Positions 47,531 through 58,590 of a DNA stretch of 64,000 nt are shown one piece after another (position 1 is the first letter of the stretch; each line of letters begins with the position of its first letter). Below the pieces are notes generated by a model, which saw nothing but the letters and a program-made list of their open reading frames with translations, was not told where the DNA came from and ran no database searches. Source of the DNA: Sphingomonas sp. Lineage in GTDB: Bacteria > Pseudomonadota > Alphaproteobacteria > Sphingomonadales > Sphingomonadaceae. The translations under genes and the position numbers were made by a program. Location: NCBI RefSeq assembly GCF_017745215.1, contig NZ_JAGHZV010000005.1, positions 62,001-126,000 on the forward strand, read 5' to 3'.

Positions 47531-47569
47531 CACGATGTCCCGTCCGCACGGTCGCCCCCGTGTGGACCC

Positions 47570-47604
47570 GGCCGGGCGGTGTCCCCCTAGAACACCGCCC
47601 GGCC
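47570..47604 (+). terminator. strong hairpin terminator (second of two)
   Basis: Perfect 13-pair stem GGCCGGGCGGTGT / ACACCGCCCGGCC with a nine-base loop, followed by ACCCCTTTCC. Confidence 0.7.
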
Positions 47605-47669
47605 ACCCCTTTCCGGCTTCCGCGCACGTCTCGCTCCGATGCGACCAACCGCATCGGAATCCGCGCGAT

Positions 47670-47682
47670 GTTATGTTGTAAC
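47670..47682. promoter_or_regulatory. candidate Zur operator upstream of merC
   Basis: GTTATGTTGTAAC, with GTTA and TAAC as inverted halves around five bases, 29 bases before the merC start. It resembles the AT-rich inverted repeats bound by Fur-family zinc repressors, and the Zur-type gene is the next one downstream. Confidence 0.45.
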
Positions 47683-47711
47683 TTCGCCCAGCCAGGTCTA
47701 TATGCGCGGCC

Positions 47712-48098
47712 ATGGCGGTCCCGCTCAGTATTTCCCGCGTATGGGGAGTCATCGACTCGCGCCTCGATCGCATTGCGATCGGGGTCAGCGGGCTTTGCCT
47801 GGCGCATTGCCTCGGCACCACGGTCCTGCTCGCCGTCTTCTCCGCCGCCGGCGGGCTGCTCGATCCGCGCATCCACGAAGTGGGGCTGACGCTCGCGATC
47901 GTGTTCGGCGTGGTCGCGCTCGGACGAGGCATCTTCACCCATGGCTATATGATGCCCGCGGTGATCGGCGCCTTCGGGCTCGGGATCATGGCTGGCGCGC
48001 TGTCGCTGCCGCACGGCCAGTTCGAGACCTTCTGGACGCTGATCGGCGTGGCGCTCGTCGCATTGGGACACGATCTCAACCGCCGCGCCACCTACTGA
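47712..48098 (+). CDS. MerC-domain membrane protein
   Basis: 128 residues with four membrane helices. The metal motif is C-L-A-H-C in the first helix (S-G-L-C-L-A-H-C-L-G-T-T). MerC was first known for mercury uptake, but in alphaproteobacteria it is often next to zur and may move zinc or another metal. No other mer genes are present, so a zinc-related role is favoured here. Zur follows after 38 bases. Confidence 0.85.
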   Translation: MAVPLSISRVWGVIDSRLDRIAIGVSGLCLAHCLGTTVLLAVFSAAGGLLDPRIHEVGLTLAIVFGVVALGRGIFTHGYMMPAVIGAFGLGIMAGALSLPHGQFETFWTLIGVALVALGHDLNRRATY

Positions 48099-48136
48099 CG
48101 CTTGTCGTGGGGCCATGGCGGGCCTAGATTCGGAAC

Positions 48137-48598
48137 ATGTCCGGCCACCATCACCACCACGAGCATCACGGCACCGACCTGACGCGCGCCGCGCAGACCA
48201 CGCTCGAGAAATCGGGCGAGCAATGGACGAGCATGCGCGAACGCGTGTTCGAGGCGCTTGCCGGATTCGACAAGCCCGCCTCGGCCTATGACATCGCGGA
48301 GGCGGTGTCGAAGCTCGAGGGCCGCCGGGTGGCGGCGAACAGCGTCTACCGCATCCTCGACCTGTTCGTCGGCGCCAACCTCGCCCGCCGCGTCGAGAGC
48401 GCCAACGCCTATGTCGCCAATGCGCACCCCGATTGCCTGCACGACTGCATCTTCCTCGTCTGCGACAGCTGCGGCCAGACCACGCACATCGACGACGATT
48501 CGATCACCCGCACGGTGCGCGCCGCGGCGAAGCACGCGGGCTTCTCCCCCGAGCGCCCGGTGATCGAAGTGCGCGGGAAGTGCTCGGACTGCGAGTGA
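48137..48598 (+). CDS. zur: Fur-family zinc uptake regulator (Zur-type)
   Basis: 153 aa. Winged-helix N-terminal domain (A-Y-D-I-A-E-A-V, then V-Y-R-I-L-D-L-F) and a dimerisation domain with two structural zinc pairs, C-D-S-C and C-S-D-C. The extreme N-terminus has eight histidines among the first 12 residues (H-H-H-H-H-E-H-H), an unusual extra metal-binding patch. Probably represses its own operon with merC through the site at 47670. Confidence 0.88.
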   Translation: MSGHHHHHEHHGTDLTRAAQTTLEKSGEQWTSMRERVFEALAGFDKPASAYDIAEAVSKLEGRRVAANSVYRILDLFVGANLARRVESANAYVANAHPDCLHDCIFLVCDSCGQTTHIDDDSITRTVRAAAKHAGFSPERPVIEVRGKCSDCE

Positions 48599-48618
48599 GT
48601 ACAGTTCGCTAAAAAAAG

Positions 48619-48702
48619 CCGTCATCCCGGCGAAAGCCGGGACCCAGGGCGGCAGGCCACGTCGCTCGTGACCCTGGGTCCCGGCTTTCGCCGGGATGAC
48701 GG
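48619..48702. repeat. intergenic palindromic repeat, copy 9
   Basis: 84 bases with intact outer arms, preceded by a run of seven A bases. Between zur and dxs, so it may separate the two transcripts. Confidence 0.9.
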
Positions 48703-48792
48703 TTGAAGTGGGTCGGATGGCGCGCGCCCCTGCACCAAAACTCCTTGATCCAGGCATTCGACTCAGCCGCGCCACTGGAGTATCAGGCCGTG

Positions 48793-50718
48793 ATGGCCGA
48801 TCTCCCGAACACGCCGTTGCTCGACACCGTCGCTACGCCTGACGACCTCCGCAAGCTCAAGCCCGCCGACCTCCGCCAGCTCGCCGACGAGCTGCGCGCC
48901 GAGACGATCAGCGCGGTCGGCGTCACCGGCGGCCACCTCGGCTCGGGACTCGGCGTTGTCGAGCTCACCGTCGCGATCCATTATGTCTTCGATACCCCGC
49001 GCGACCGGCTGATCTGGGACGTCGGCCACCAATGCTATCCGCACAAGATCCTCACCGGCCGGCGCGACCGCATCCGCACGCTGCGCATGGGCGGCGGGCT
49101 CTCGGGCTTCACCAAGCGCAGCGAGAGCGAATACGATCCGTTCGGCGCCGCGCACAGCTCGACCTCGATCAGCGCCGCGCTGGGCTTCGCGGTGGCCAAC
49201 AAGCTCGCGAGCCAGCCCGGCAAGGCGATCGCCGTGATCGGCGACGGCGCCATGTCCGCGGGCATGGCCTATGAGGCGATGAACAACGCCGAGGCGGCGG
49301 GCAACCGCCTCGTCGTGATCCTCAACGACAACGACATGTCGATCGCGCCCCCGGTCGGCGGGCTCTCGGCCTATCTCGCGCGCCTCATTTCGTCCGAGGA
49401 ATATCTGGGTCTCAGGAGCCTCGCCAAGCGCGCGATCCGCCGCCTCTCGCGCCGCCTCACCGCAGCGGCGGGCAAGGCCGAGGAATATGCCCGCGGCATG
49501 GCCACCGGCGGCACGCTGTTCGAGGAACTCGGCTTCTATTACGTCGGCCCGATCGACGGCCACAACCTCGACCATCTCATCCCGGTGCTCGAGAATGTCC
49601 GCGATGCCGAGGAGGGCCCGATCCTCGTCCATGTCGTGACCAAGAAGGGCAAGGGCTATGCCCCCGCCGAAGCCGCGGCGGACAAATACCACGGCGTCCA
49701 GAAGTTCGACGTGATCACCGGCGCGCAGGCCAAGGCGCCCCCGGGCCCGCCGAGCTACACCAACGTCTTCGCCGAAGCGCTGGTTGCCGAAGCCGAGCGC
49801 GACCCCACCGTCTGCGCGATCACCGCAGCGATGCCCTCGGGCACCGGGCTCGACAAGTTCGAGCGCCGCTTCCCGGATCGCAGCTTCGACGTCGGCATCG
49901 CCGAGCAGCATGCCGTCACCTTCGCCGCCGGCCTCGCCGCGCAGGGCATGCGGCCGTTCTGCGCGATCTACTCGACCTTCCTCCAGCGCGCCTACGACCA
50001 GGTCGTCCACGACGTCGCAATCCAGAACCTGCCGGTCCGGTTCGCGATCGACCGCGCCGGGCTGGTCGGCGCCGACGGCGCGACGCATGCGGGCAGCTTC
50101 GACCTCACCTATCTCGCGACGCTTCCGAACTTCGTGGTGATGGCCGCCGCCGACGAGGCCGAGCTCGTCCACATGGTCCACACCGCCGCGATGCACGACA
50201 CCGGCCCGATCGCGCTGCGCTATCCGCGCGGCAACGGCGTCGGGGTCGCGATGCCCGCCGCGCCCGAGCGGCTCGAGATCGGCAAGGGCCGCGTCGTCCG
50301 CGAGGGCAAGACCGTCGCGATCCTCTCGCTCGGCACGCGCCTCGCCGAAGCGCTCAAGGCCGCCGACGCGCTCGACGCCAAGGGCCTGTCGACGACGGTC
50401 GCCGACCTGCGCTTCGCCAAGCCGCTCGACGAGGCGCTGATCCGCCGCCTGCTCACCACCCACGAAGTCGCGGTGACGATCGAGGAAGGCTCGATCGGCG
50501 GCCTCGGCGCGCACGTCCTCACGCTGGCGAGCGACGAGGGCCTGATCGACGCCGGCCTCAAGCTGCGCACCATGCGCCTGCCCGACGTCTTCCAGGACCA
50601 GGACAAGCCCGAGAAGCAGTACGACGAGGCCGGGCTGAACGCCGAGCATATCGTCGAGACGGTGCTGAAGGCGCTGCGCTACAACGAGGCCGTCGCGGCG
50701 GACGGCGTGAGGGCTTAG
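48793..50718 (+). CDS. dxs: 1-deoxy-D-xylulose-5-phosphate synthase
   Basis: First enzyme of the MEP isoprenoid pathway: joins pyruvate and glyceraldehyde 3-phosphate. 641 aa. Thiamin-diphosphate motif [26 protein letters not shown] near the start; catalytic Glu in [12 protein letters not shown]-terminal transketolase domain complete. Start ATG 48793. Supplies DMAPP for MiaA and carotenoid or quinone synthesis. Confidence 0.97.
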   Translation: MADLPNTPLLDTVATPDDLRKLKPADLRQLADELRAETISAVGVTGGHLGSGLGVVELTVAIHYVFDTPRDRLIWDVGHQCYPHKILTGRRDRIRTLRMGGGLSGFTKRSESEYDPFGAAHSSTSISAALGFAVANKLASQPGKAIAVIGDGAMSAGMAYEAMNNAEAAGNRLVVILNDNDMSIAPPVGGLSAYLARLISSEEYLGLRSLAKRAIRRLSRRLTAAAGKAEEYARGMATGGTLFEELGFYYVGPIDGHNLDHLIPVLENVRDAEEGPILVHVVTKKGKGYAPAEAAADKYHGVQKFDVITGAQAKAPPGPPSYTNVFAEALVAEAERDPTVCAITAAMPSGTGLDKFERRFPDRSFDVGIAEQHAVTFAAGLAAQGMRPFCAIYSTFLQRAYDQVVHDVAIQNLPVRFAIDRAGLVGADGATHAGSFDLTYLATLPNFVVMAAADEAELVHMVHTAAMHDTGPIALRYPRGNGVGVAMPAAPERLEIGKGRVVREGKTVAILSLGTRLAEALKAADALDAKGLSTTVADLRFAKPLDEALIRRLLTTHEVAVTIEEGSIGGLGAHVLTLASDEGLIDAGLKLRTMRLPDVFQDQDKPEKQYDEAGLNAEHIVETVLKALRYNEAVAADGVRA

Positions 50719-50756
50719 CCGATTCGCGCCTGAAGGCGCCGCGCGTTTGCGACTTA

Positions 50757-50781
50757 AATCCTCCCCCTCCGGGGGAGGATT
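50757..50781. terminator. palindromic hairpin between convergent dxs and HD-GYP genes
   Basis: AATCCTCCCC / GGGGAGGATT arms with a five-base loop. It serves both converging transcripts. May also be a second intergenic repeat family, since only this copy is in the window. Confidence 0.6.
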
Positions 50782-50804
50782 GATGTTGCGGCGCCCCTGG
50801 CGCC

Positions 50805-52169
50805 CTACCCCACCACTTCGCGCAGCGCCGCGAAGACCTCCGCGTCGATCGCCCGGCCGACCTCCCCCGCCATCACCTCCAGCGCCTGCGCCCTGGACAT
50901 CGCCGGGCGATACGGCCGGTCGGCGGTCAGCGCGTCGAAGAAGTCGCACACCGTGATGATCCGCGATTCGCGCGCGATCAGCATCTCGTCGAGCCCCAGC
51001 GGATAGCCGCGCCCGTCGAGCCGCTCGTGGTGCGCGCCGGCGATCGTCGCCATCTCGCGCAGCGGCGCGATCCGGCCGAGGATCGCCATGGTGTGCACCG
51101 CATGGCTGCGCATCTCCGCCCATTCGACCGCGTCGAGCTTGCCCGGCTTCTCCAGCACGCGGCTGCTTACCCCCAGCTTGCCGACGTCGTGGAGCATCGC
51201 GGCACGGCGGACCGCACGGCGATGGTCGGCGGGGATGTCGAGCCGCTCGCCCAGCGCCGCGGCATAATTGCCGACCCGCTCCGAATGGCCGCCGGTGAAC
51301 GGGCTCTTGGCGTCGATCACGGCGCCGAACGCCGCGGCGATGTCGTCGAGATAATCATCGTCGACCGCGACGCGCACCTCGGCGGGCTCGAACCCGCGCA
51401 GCCGCTGCTCGAGCGCCGGATCGGCGAGATCGGCCCAGAAGCCCGTGTCCTTCGACATCGTCAGGAACAGCCCGACCAGCTCGGGATCGAACCAGCTTCC
51501 CGACCGTGCCTCCACTTCCGCGCGCGCCGCCTGAGGCCCGCCGGCGACGTTGAACACGTCGGCGATCTGCGCGAGCAGCGCCAGCCGCGCCGCCACCGGG
51601 ACCGCCGTGCCCCGCAGGCCCAGCGGCTTTCCCGTACCGTCCCAATGCTCGTCGAGCGCCGCGACCGCCAGCGCCACGGGCTCGGGGAAGCGCAGCTGGC
51701 GCGCGATGTCGGCGCCGCGCATGCAGCGCGTCTCGATGAGCTCATGCACCAGATCCTCGCCGTTGCGCAGGATCGTGAGGATCGCCTTCGTCCGCGCGCG
51801 CAGCGGCCCGCCCGCGCCGGTACGCGAGAAGACGAAGCGCAGCGTCGACGCGAGCCCCTGGGGGATCAGCTTGAAGCCCTGTTTGATCGCGCGATCGTCG
51901 GCGAGGTAGAGCTCGGCGACACGCGCGGCGTTGCTGCTGCAGCCCAGGTCCTTGAGCAGCGTCGCATAATAGACGGTACGCCGCTCCTCCGCGCTCAGCC
52001 CCAGCGCCGCGGCCATCCGGCTCGCGATCCAGCAGGATCGCAGCGCATGGCCCTCGGGCTGGCCCTCGGTGAGGTCAAGCGCATAGGAGAAGGCGCCCAG
52101 GATCTCGGCGAGCGAGGTGGTCGTGGTGCCGGCGATGCCGCCGAACTCGGCGGGAAAGGCGTGACGCAT
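50805..52169 (-). CDS. HD-GYP domain protein, probable cyclic-di-GMP phosphodiesterase
   Basis: 454 aa. The C-terminal half has a full HD-GYP domain: S-P-F-T-G-G-H-S-E-R-V, M-L-H-D-V-G-K-L-G-V, H-H-E-R-L-D-G-R-G-Y-P and C-D-F-F-D-A-L-T-A-D-R-P-Y. The N-terminal half (residues 20-200) looks like another HD-fold in which the HD pair is K-D (L-L-K-D-L-G-C), so it is degenerate and maybe sensory. Soluble; no membrane segment. Confidence 0.9.
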   Translation of the reverse strand: MRHAFPAEFGGIAGTTTTSLAEILGAFSYALDLTEGQPEGHALRSCWIASRMAAALGLSAEERRTVYYATLLKDLGCSSNAARVAELYLADDRAIKQGFKLIPQGLASTLRFVFSRTGAGGPLRARTKAILTILRNGEDLVHELIETRCMRGADIARQLRFPEPVALAVAALDEHWDGTGKPLGLRGTAVPVAARLALLAQIADVFNVAGGPQAARAEVEARSGSWFDPELVGLFLTMSKDTGFWADLADPALEQRLRGFEPAEVRVAVDDDYLDDIAAAFGAVIDAKSPFTGGHSERVGNYAAALGERLDIPADHRRAVRRAAMLHDVGKLGVSSRVLEKPGKLDAVEWAEMRSHAVHTMAILGRIAPLREMATIAGAHHERLDGRGYPLGLDEMLIARESRIITVCDFFDALTADRPYRPAMSRAQALEVMAGEVGRAIDAEVFAALREVVG

Positions 52170-54864
<2,695 letters not shown>

Positions 54865-54878
54865 CCCGCCGGCCGATC

Positions 54879-54909
54879 CCCCGCCGCGGCGCTCCCTTCC
54901 GCGGCGGGG
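54879..54909 (+). terminator. katG terminator
   Basis: Perfect 11-pair stem CCCCGCCGCGG / CCGCGGCGGGG with a nine-base loop, 14 bases after the katG stop. Confidence 0.75.
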
Positions 54910-54943
54910 TTGGCTCTACCGCCAGCCCACACAGGTCTGTGCG

Positions 54944-56269
54944 CTAAATCCGATTTCCCCGCGCGATCGCCCCCAGATGCAGCGCGCTCGGCTTCACCGT
55001 CCGCTTGAAGCTCTGCCGGTCCACCGAAACCAGCCCGAAATGCACGTCATAGCCCGACGTCCATTCGAAATTGTCGAGCAGCGACCAATAGAGATAGCTG
55101 TGCACCGGAATGCCTTCGTCCAGGCATTCGCGCACCCCGTCCAGCGCCGCGTCGATGAATGCCACGCGGCGGCTGTCGTCGTCGGTCGCGATGCCGCTCT
55201 CGGTGATGTAGACCGGCTTGCCGATCGCCTTGTGCGCCCAGCGGATCGTGGCCGCGAGCGCCTGCGGGTAATATTCATAGCCGGCCCGGGTCAATTCGGC
55301 CCCGGCAGGCGGCGGCACGAATCCCTCGGGCCCGACGCGGAAGCGCGTATAGGTCTGCACCCCGAAGAAATCGGCGTGGCTGCGCGCGACCTCGACCCAA
55401 TCCCCGTACAGCCGGCGCTGATACTCCGCGACCAGTCCCGGATCGCCGACCGACTGGATGTCCTGCGTCGTCAGCGTCAGTCCCACCGGCAGCTCGGGCC
55501 GCGCCGCCTTGATCGCCGCATAGCCGCGCCGGTGCGCCTCCTGCATGATCGGCGTCACCACCGCCGGATCGGCATAGGCAATCCGCGAGAAATGCGGGGA
55601 ATCGGTTGCCTTCGCCGCCGCCGCGATCGCTTCGCGCGACTTGGGGATGCCCGCCGCGAATTGCGGGAACAGGTGCACCAGCAGCTGGATGTTGGCTTCG
55701 TTGAACGTCGTCGCGAGGTGCATCAGCCCGCCGAGGTGCTTGGCCGCGCGATCGCAATAGCGCGCGAACAGCTCGGGGGCGTCGGCCGCCTCGAACCCGC
55801 CGCGCTTGGCGAACCAGAGCGGTGTGGTGAAGTGGTTGAAGGTAACCACTGGCTTGAGCCCATGCGCCCGGCACGACTCCAGCATCTGCGCATAATGATC
55901 GAGCTCGGCGTTGGAGAATTCGCCTTCACTCGGCTCGATCCGCGCCCATTCGATGCCGAGACGATAGCAGTTGAACCCCAGCCGCTTCGCGATCGCGAAA
56001 TCCTCGGCAAAGCGATGGTAGCTGTCGACGCTGTCGCCCGAGCGGTCCTTGAACATGCTGGGCTTGATGTTCTCCATCAGCCAGGCGTCGCTGTTGGTGT
56101 TGTTGCCCTCGCTCTGATAGGCCGAGATCGCGGTGCCCCAGAGGAAGTCCTTCGGCAGCGCCCGCTTGCGCTCTCCGGCTCGGCCCGCGGCGAGCAGCGG
56201 CCCGCTCGCCAGTCCCGCGGCGGCGCCCGCGATCATGCCTCGACGCGAAATCCCGGTGCCGTTGCCCAT
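54944..56269 (-). CDS. Tat-exported GH1 beta-glycosidase
   Basis: 441 aa. Twin-arginine signal (S-R-R-G-M-I-A-G-A-A-A-G) puts it in the periplasm. GH1 fold: F-L-W-G-T-A-I-S-A-Y-Q-S-E-G, Y-R-L-G-I-E-W-A-R-I-E-P, acid/base Glu191 in T-F-N-E-A-N and nucleophile Glu357 in Y-I-T-E-S-G. The canonical N-E-P and E-N-G have become N-E-A and E-S-G, so the subfamily is divergent and substrate uncertain. Start ATG 56269 behind a GAGGAGAGG site. Probably controlled by the divergent LysR regulator. Confidence 0.9.
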   Translation of the reverse strand: MGNGTGISRRGMIAGAAAGLASGPLLAAGRAGERKRALPKDFLWGTAISAYQSEGNNTNSDAWLMENIKPSMFKDRSGDSVDSYHRFAEDFAIAKRLGFNCYRLGIEWARIEPSEGEFSNAELDHYAQMLESCRAHGLKPVVTFNHFTTPLWFAKRGGFEAADAPELFARYCDRAAKHLGGLMHLATTFNEANIQLLVHLFPQFAAGIPKSREAIAAAAKATDSPHFSRIAYADPAVVTPIMQEAHRRGYAAIKAARPELPVGLTLTTQDIQSVGDPGLVAEYQRRLYGDWVEVARSHADFFGVQTYTRFRVGPEGFVPPPAGAELTRAGYEYYPQALAATIRWAHKAIGKPVYITESGIATDDDSRRVAFIDAALDGVRECLDEGIPVHSYLYWSLLDNFEWTSGYDVHFGLVSVDRQSFKRTVKPSALHLGAIARGNRI

Positions 56270-56404
56270 CACTTCCTCTCCTCCTCGTGGCGGACTCACG
56301 CCGCCTCGCTCGGAAACTTACTCTCTCATCAGCGAATATCAACGCAAGTCCGATGGACCCACACTCGAGTACATGGAATATTGATGTCAAATACAGGATA
56401 ATGA

Positions 56405-56418
56405 CCATGATATCCATG
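56405..56418. promoter_or_regulatory. candidate LysR-binding half-palindrome, GH1 side
   Basis: CCATGATATCCATG: shares its first ten bases with the perfect palindrome at 56692 and lies 136 bases upstream of the GH1 start. Confidence 0.4.
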
Positions 56419-56691
56419 TGATTTCATCATCAATTTTCGTCCCACGGGTCGGCCCTCTTGGCATCGCCAGGGCAAATCCCCCGTTTTTCGGCTCGCCCAA
56501 TCCCGTTATGACGCGATATCGTTTAATACCGCACATATTAATGTTATTTTGCCATATATCGGGTGGCCGCCGAGCCCCAGGGCCGCGCGCCTTCCGTTCG
56601 AAAGAACGCCGATTGGAGCTCCCAACTGCCCGCTGAATCGCTCCGCCCCCTCAAAATGTCCCAGATTGCTTGTGGTTTTCCCGGTAATCAT

Positions 56692-56705
56692 CCATGATAT
56701 CATGG
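56692..56705. promoter_or_regulatory. candidate LysR autoregulatory operator
   Basis: Perfect 14-base palindrome CCATGATATCATGG ending 3 bases before the LysR start codon, a place where binding would block its own translation or transcription. Confidence 0.5.
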
Positions 56706-56708
56706 TAA

Positions 56709-57623
56709 ATGGCCATGAATGAGCGCCCTTCCCTCAACGAACTCGCTGCGCTCGCCTCGATCGCGACGCACCGGAGCTTCCGCAAGGCAGCGGACGAGCT
56801 CGAGCTCTCGCCCTCCACGCTCAGCCATATGATGCGGACACTCGAGGGGCGAATGGGTACGCGGCTGCTCAACCGCACCACGCGCAGCGTCGTCCCCACC
56901 GATGCGGGCGAGCGGCTCGTCGCCAGCCTCCACCCCATCCTGCGCGACCTCGATGCGGCGCTCTCCGACGTCGCGACGATGCCCGAGCGGCCCGGCGGTC
57001 TGCTGCGCCTGGCCGCACCCGAGAGCGTCGCGATGCAGCTCCTGCAGACCGTCGTCCCGAGCTATCTCGCCGCCTTCCCCGAGATGGCGCTCGATCTGGT
57101 CGCCGAGGACGGGCCGGTCGACATCATGGGCGAAGGCTTCGACGCGGCGATCCGCCAGGGCGACATCGTCCCGCGCGACATGACCGTCGTGCCCTTCGGC
57201 AGCCCGTCGCGGATGATCCCCGTCGCCGCGCCCGCCTATCTCGAGGGCCGCGAGGCGCCGCAAAGCCCCGAGGACCTCCCCCAGCACGACTGCCTCCGCC
57301 TCCGCCTCGCCAGCGGCCGCGTCCAGCGCTGGGAGTTCGAGCGCCACGGCCAGCCGCTTGCGATCGACATCGACGGCCGCCTCACCCTCGGCCGGCCCCA
57401 GCAGCTGGTCGAAGCGGCGCTTCGCGGCCTCGGCATCGCCTATGTCGCCGAGCGCCTCGCCCGCGCGCCCATCGCCGAGGGCCGCCTCCTGCCGCTGCTT
57501 CCCGACTGGTGCCCCGAATATCCCGGCCTGTTCCTCTACCACTCCGCCAGGCGCCACATCCCCGGGGGGCTGCGCACCTTCATCTATGCGCTGAAGACCT
57601 GGTCGGCGCGCGGGCATTTCTAG
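56709..57623 (+). CDS. LysR-family transcriptional regulator
   Basis: 304 aa. N-terminal winged helix (L-N-E-L-A-A-L-A-S-I-A, F-R-K-A-A-D-E-L-E-L-S-P-S-T-L-S-H) and a periplasmic-binding-like effector domain (L-R-L-A-A-P-E-S-V-A, I-R-Q-G-D-I). ATG 56709 or 56715. Divergent from the GH1 gene, which it probably regulates in response to a sugar. Confidence 0.92.
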   Translation: MAMNERPSLNELAALASIATHRSFRKAADELELSPSTLSHMMRTLEGRMGTRLLNRTTRSVVPTDAGERLVASLHPILRDLDAALSDVATMPERPGGLLRLAAPESVAMQLLQTVVPSYLAAFPEMALDLVAEDGPVDIMGEGFDAAIRQGDIVPRDMTVVPFGSPSRMIPVAAPAYLEGREAPQSPEDLPQHDCLRLRLASGRVQRWEFERHGQPLAIDIDGRLTLGRPQQLVEAALRGLGIAYVAERLARAPIAEGRLLPLLPDWCPEYPGLFLYHSARRHIPGGLRTFIYALKTWSARGHF

Positions 57624-57650
57624 CGTCGCTGCTCTCTCCGCTTTAGAAAG

Positions 57651-57665
57651 CCGTCATCCCGGCGA
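57651..57665. repeat. truncated palindromic repeat at island boundary
   Basis: Only the first 15 bases of the family (CCGTCATCCCGGCGA) are present; the next bases are unrelated. No matching right arm is found in the remaining 6.3 kb. Confidence 0.75.
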
Positions 57666-57740
57666 CGTGTTAGACCATTTTTACACGATTGAGATTAAAC
57701 AGAAATTTCCCAAGAAATCGCTTCGTGTAACATTCGTGTA
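57666..57740. other. AT-rich junction with repeated CGTGT(T)A motifs
   Basis: CGTGTTA at 57666, TTACACGA at 57681-57688, TCGTGTAA at 57723-57730 and CGTGTA at 57735, in both orientations. Resembles transposase- or integrase-binding arrays at mobile-element ends. No integrase or transposase is visible in the window. Confidence 0.4.
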
Positions 57741-57874
57741 TAGAATTTTGACTTTAGGCGGTGTGAGGTTGCCGGGCTGGCTGTGCGATTGATGTCATGC
57801 GGTGCGTTGGGGGTCCAGCGAATCTCGCACGATCTTCACAGCCGCGATCTCCGCCTGCGCGGTTCCCGCCCGCC

Positions 57875-58345
57875 CTATTTGTCGGTGCGCGGGGGGCGCG
57901 TGGGCTTGGCTGCGGTTGGGGCCCTGGCGGGTTGGGTGGCGGCTGCGGCCTTCCCCGGTTTGCGGCCGAGGCCGATTTTCACGGCGAGGGCGCGGCGGGC
58001 TTCGGCGTAGTTCGCCGAGACCATCGGGTAGTCGCGCGGGAGGCCGAAGGTGTCGCGGTAAGTCTCCGGCGTGAAGCCGTGCAACGCGATATGCTTGCGC
58101 AGCATCTTGTACGGCTTGCCATCTATCATGCTGATGAGATGCTCGGGCTTGATGGATGCCCGCGCAGAAACTGCGCCCTTGGGCTTTTCGGGTGCCGGAG
58201 CTTCCACAGGCTGGTCAAGTTTCGCGAGCGCTTGGAAAGTGCTGGCAATCAGCGCAGGCAAATCACCGATGGCGACGCTATTGTTCGACACGTGAGCGGC
58301 AACGATGTCGGCCGTCAAACTCATGAGGGTGGTTTTTTCCGCCAT
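57875..58345 (-). CDS. MucR/Ros-family regulator lacking zinc ligands
   Basis: 156 aa. The MucR region K-M-L-R-K-H-I-A-L-H-G-F-T-P-E-T-Y-R-D and L-P-R-D-Y-P-M-V-S-A-N-Y-A-E-A-R is conserved. The usual finger Cys pair is absent: the residues before it are E-H-L-I-S-M-I-D-G-K. The C-terminus is a Lys/Pro/Ala-rich tail. MucR proteins are nucleoid-associated silencers; this one may control the island. Confidence 0.88.
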   Translation of the reverse strand: MAEKTTLMSLTADIVAAHVSNNSVAIGDLPALIASTFQALAKLDQPVEAPAPEKPKGAVSARASIKPEHLISMIDGKPYKMLRKHIALHGFTPETYRDTFGLPRDYPMVSANYAEARRALAVKIGLGRKPGKAAAATQPARAPTAAKPTRPPRTDK

Positions 58346-58590
58346 CGGGATGTTCCTATCGCTGGTGTGTCATTTCCATGACTTCCCGAAATCGCCCTGT
58401 CGAGAAAGACTTGCTGCAATTGGAAAGAGGTTGCCGCTGCAACCCTGCCTCCGTGGCGAACGGGGGGTGTGCAAGCGGAGCGGTGTCGGCGCGGGGAACC
58501 GGCTGCACGGAGCGTGAGCGGAGGAAGGTGGGCGGACGGCACTCGAAGCGCGCCGAGGGCGGAGCCCTAAGATAACACTTCTTCCTTCCG
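58346..58590. other. 245-base spacer between MucR and KAP genes
   Basis: No gene seen. Contains several GGAGCG repeats and the promoter of the MucR-like gene near 58346-58400. Possibly remnants of a lost gene. Confidence 0.4.

Larger units (their letters stand above)
56270..56708. other. 439-base divergent regulatory region, GH1 / LysR
   Basis: AT-richer than the surroundings. Contains two copies of CCATGATATC and must hold both promoters. No gene seen in it. Confidence 0.55.

Noticed and set aside
47712..48598. MerC as a mercury resistance operon
   Set aside because: No merA, merT, merP or MerR; the neighbour is a Zur-type regulator.
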